The notes beneath the pieces were generated by a model. The model was not told where the DNA came from, made no database searches, and was given only the letters and a program-made list of their open reading frames with translations. 5,535 nucleotides of DNA from Tissierellia bacterium. GTDB lineage: Bacteria > Bacillota_A > Clostridia > Tissierellales > Peptoniphilaceae. The position numbers and the translations under genes were made by a program. Positions 5,023 through 5,535 of this stretch are shown one piece after another; the stretch's first letter is position 1; every line of letters starts with the position of its first letter. The DNA is taken from positions 1-5,535 of the forward strand of contig JAAYEN010000199.1 in assembly GCA_012728775.1 (NCBI GenBank), written 5' to 3'.

Positions 5023-5535
5023 TCTTTGGGAGAGAAAACTTAAACTTCATACCAAAGAAAAACGAAAAATAAATGAAGGTGAAGCTCTGCGAATAGCTTC
5101 CATCGTAGAAGAATCCATAGTAGATGGACCAGGACTGCGCTTCGTAGTATTTACCCAAGGCTGTCCCCACAAATGTCCAGGATGTCACAATCCCCAAACC
5201 CACAACAAATACGGCGGATTTGAAATTTCTATCCAAGAAATCTTAGAAAGATTTGACAACCATGATGGACTAAACGGCATTACAATCTCCGGCGGAGAAC
5301 CCTTCGACCAAGGAGAGAACTTGTCGAAACTTGCAAAAGAAATCCACAAGAGAAATAAAAACGTCATAGTCTATACGGGATATACCCTTGAGAAATTACA
5401 AGAAATGGAAAAGTACAACCTAGGAATTGAAAAGCTCCTAAAAGAAACAGACTTACTAATCGACGGACCATTTATAATGGCGAAGAGAAGTATCGAACTT
5501 TCATTTATAGGCAGCACAAACCAAAGACTTATACC
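5015..5535 (+). CDS. nrdG: Anaerobic ribonucleotide reductase activating protein (3' end outside window)
   Basis: NrdG is the radical-SAM activase that abstracts hydrogen from the glycyl-radical glycine of NrdD, using a [4Fe-4S] cluster and S-adenosylmethionine. The frame is open from ATG 5015 to the window end (173 codons plus two bases), so only a short C-terminal tail can be missing. Seen: SIVDGPGLRFVVFTQGCPHKCPGCHNPQTH with the cluster motif CxxxCxxC at C50, C54 and C57; the SAM-binding ISGGEP (G93-G94-E95); and the C-terminal LIDGPFI...GSTNQRLI typical of NrdG. The ATG overlaps the end of nrdD by 8 bp, with GAAAGAG upstream at 5002-5008, which indicates translational coupling. It carries about 25 lysine/glutamate-rich residues before the conserved RIASIVEESIVDGPG, longer than E. 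coli NrdG. No in-frame ATG, GTG or TTG offers a shorter start; a CTG at 5087 preceded by GAAGGTG is the only alternative. Confidence 0.95.
   Translation, partial: MNDLWERKLKLHTKEKRKINEGEALRIASIVEESIVDGPGLRFVVFTQGCPHKCPGCHNPQTHNKYGGFEISIQEILERFDNHDGLNGITISGGEPFDQGENLSKLAKEIHKRNKNVIVYTGYTLEKLQEMEKYNLGIEKLLKETDLLIDGPFIMAKRSIELSFIGSTNQRLI

Overview
The window comes from a low-GC, Gram-positive-type anaerobe, most likely Firmicutes in the broad sense (Clostridia or Tissierellia-like). This rests on the AT-rich intergenic DNA, strong AGGAGG/AAGGGAG ribosome binding sites, TTGAAA-17-TATAAT promoters, a class III (oxygen-sensitive) ribonucleotide reductase, and protein sequence style. The species cannot be named from the sequence alone. 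All supported genes lie on the + strand.

Layout. (1) 2-559: the C-terminal 185 residues of glutamate-1-semialdehyde 2,1-aminomutase (HemL), an enzyme of tetrapyrrole (siroheme, cobalamin or heme) synthesis. (2) 560-841: a gene-free stretch filled by an unusual structured element (about 570-747). It consists of two near-identical hairpin repeats 142 bp apart around a perfect 18-bp inverted repeat with a very GC-rich loop. The second hairpin is followed by a T-run and probably terminates hemL. A weak extended -10 promoter follows. (3) 842-1933: a secreted lipoprotein with regions resembling copper-amine-oxidase N-terminal-like (stalk) repeats, ended by an intrinsic terminator. (4) 1992-2415: a 110-residue protein of unknown function as a single-gene unit with its own strong promoter and a probable terminator. 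(5) 2459-2748: a dense control region with a consensus-like promoter, two NrdR boxes 32 bp apart and a cobalamin riboswitch whose expression platform reaches the nrdD start codon. (6) 2749-5022 nrdD and 5015-5535 nrdG (cut by the window end), overlapping by 8 bp.

How it fits together. NrdD makes deoxyribonucleotides anaerobically using a glycyl radical installed by the radical-SAM activase NrdG. The operon appears to be controlled at two levels: initiation, by NrdR, which senses ATP/dATP; and the leader RNA, which should switch expression off when cobalamin is abundant. That logic predicts a B12-dependent class II reductase (NrdJ) elsewhere in the genome. The neighbouring hemL gene is compatible with an organism that makes corrinoids. 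The lipoprotein and the 110-residue protein have no visible functional link to the reductase.
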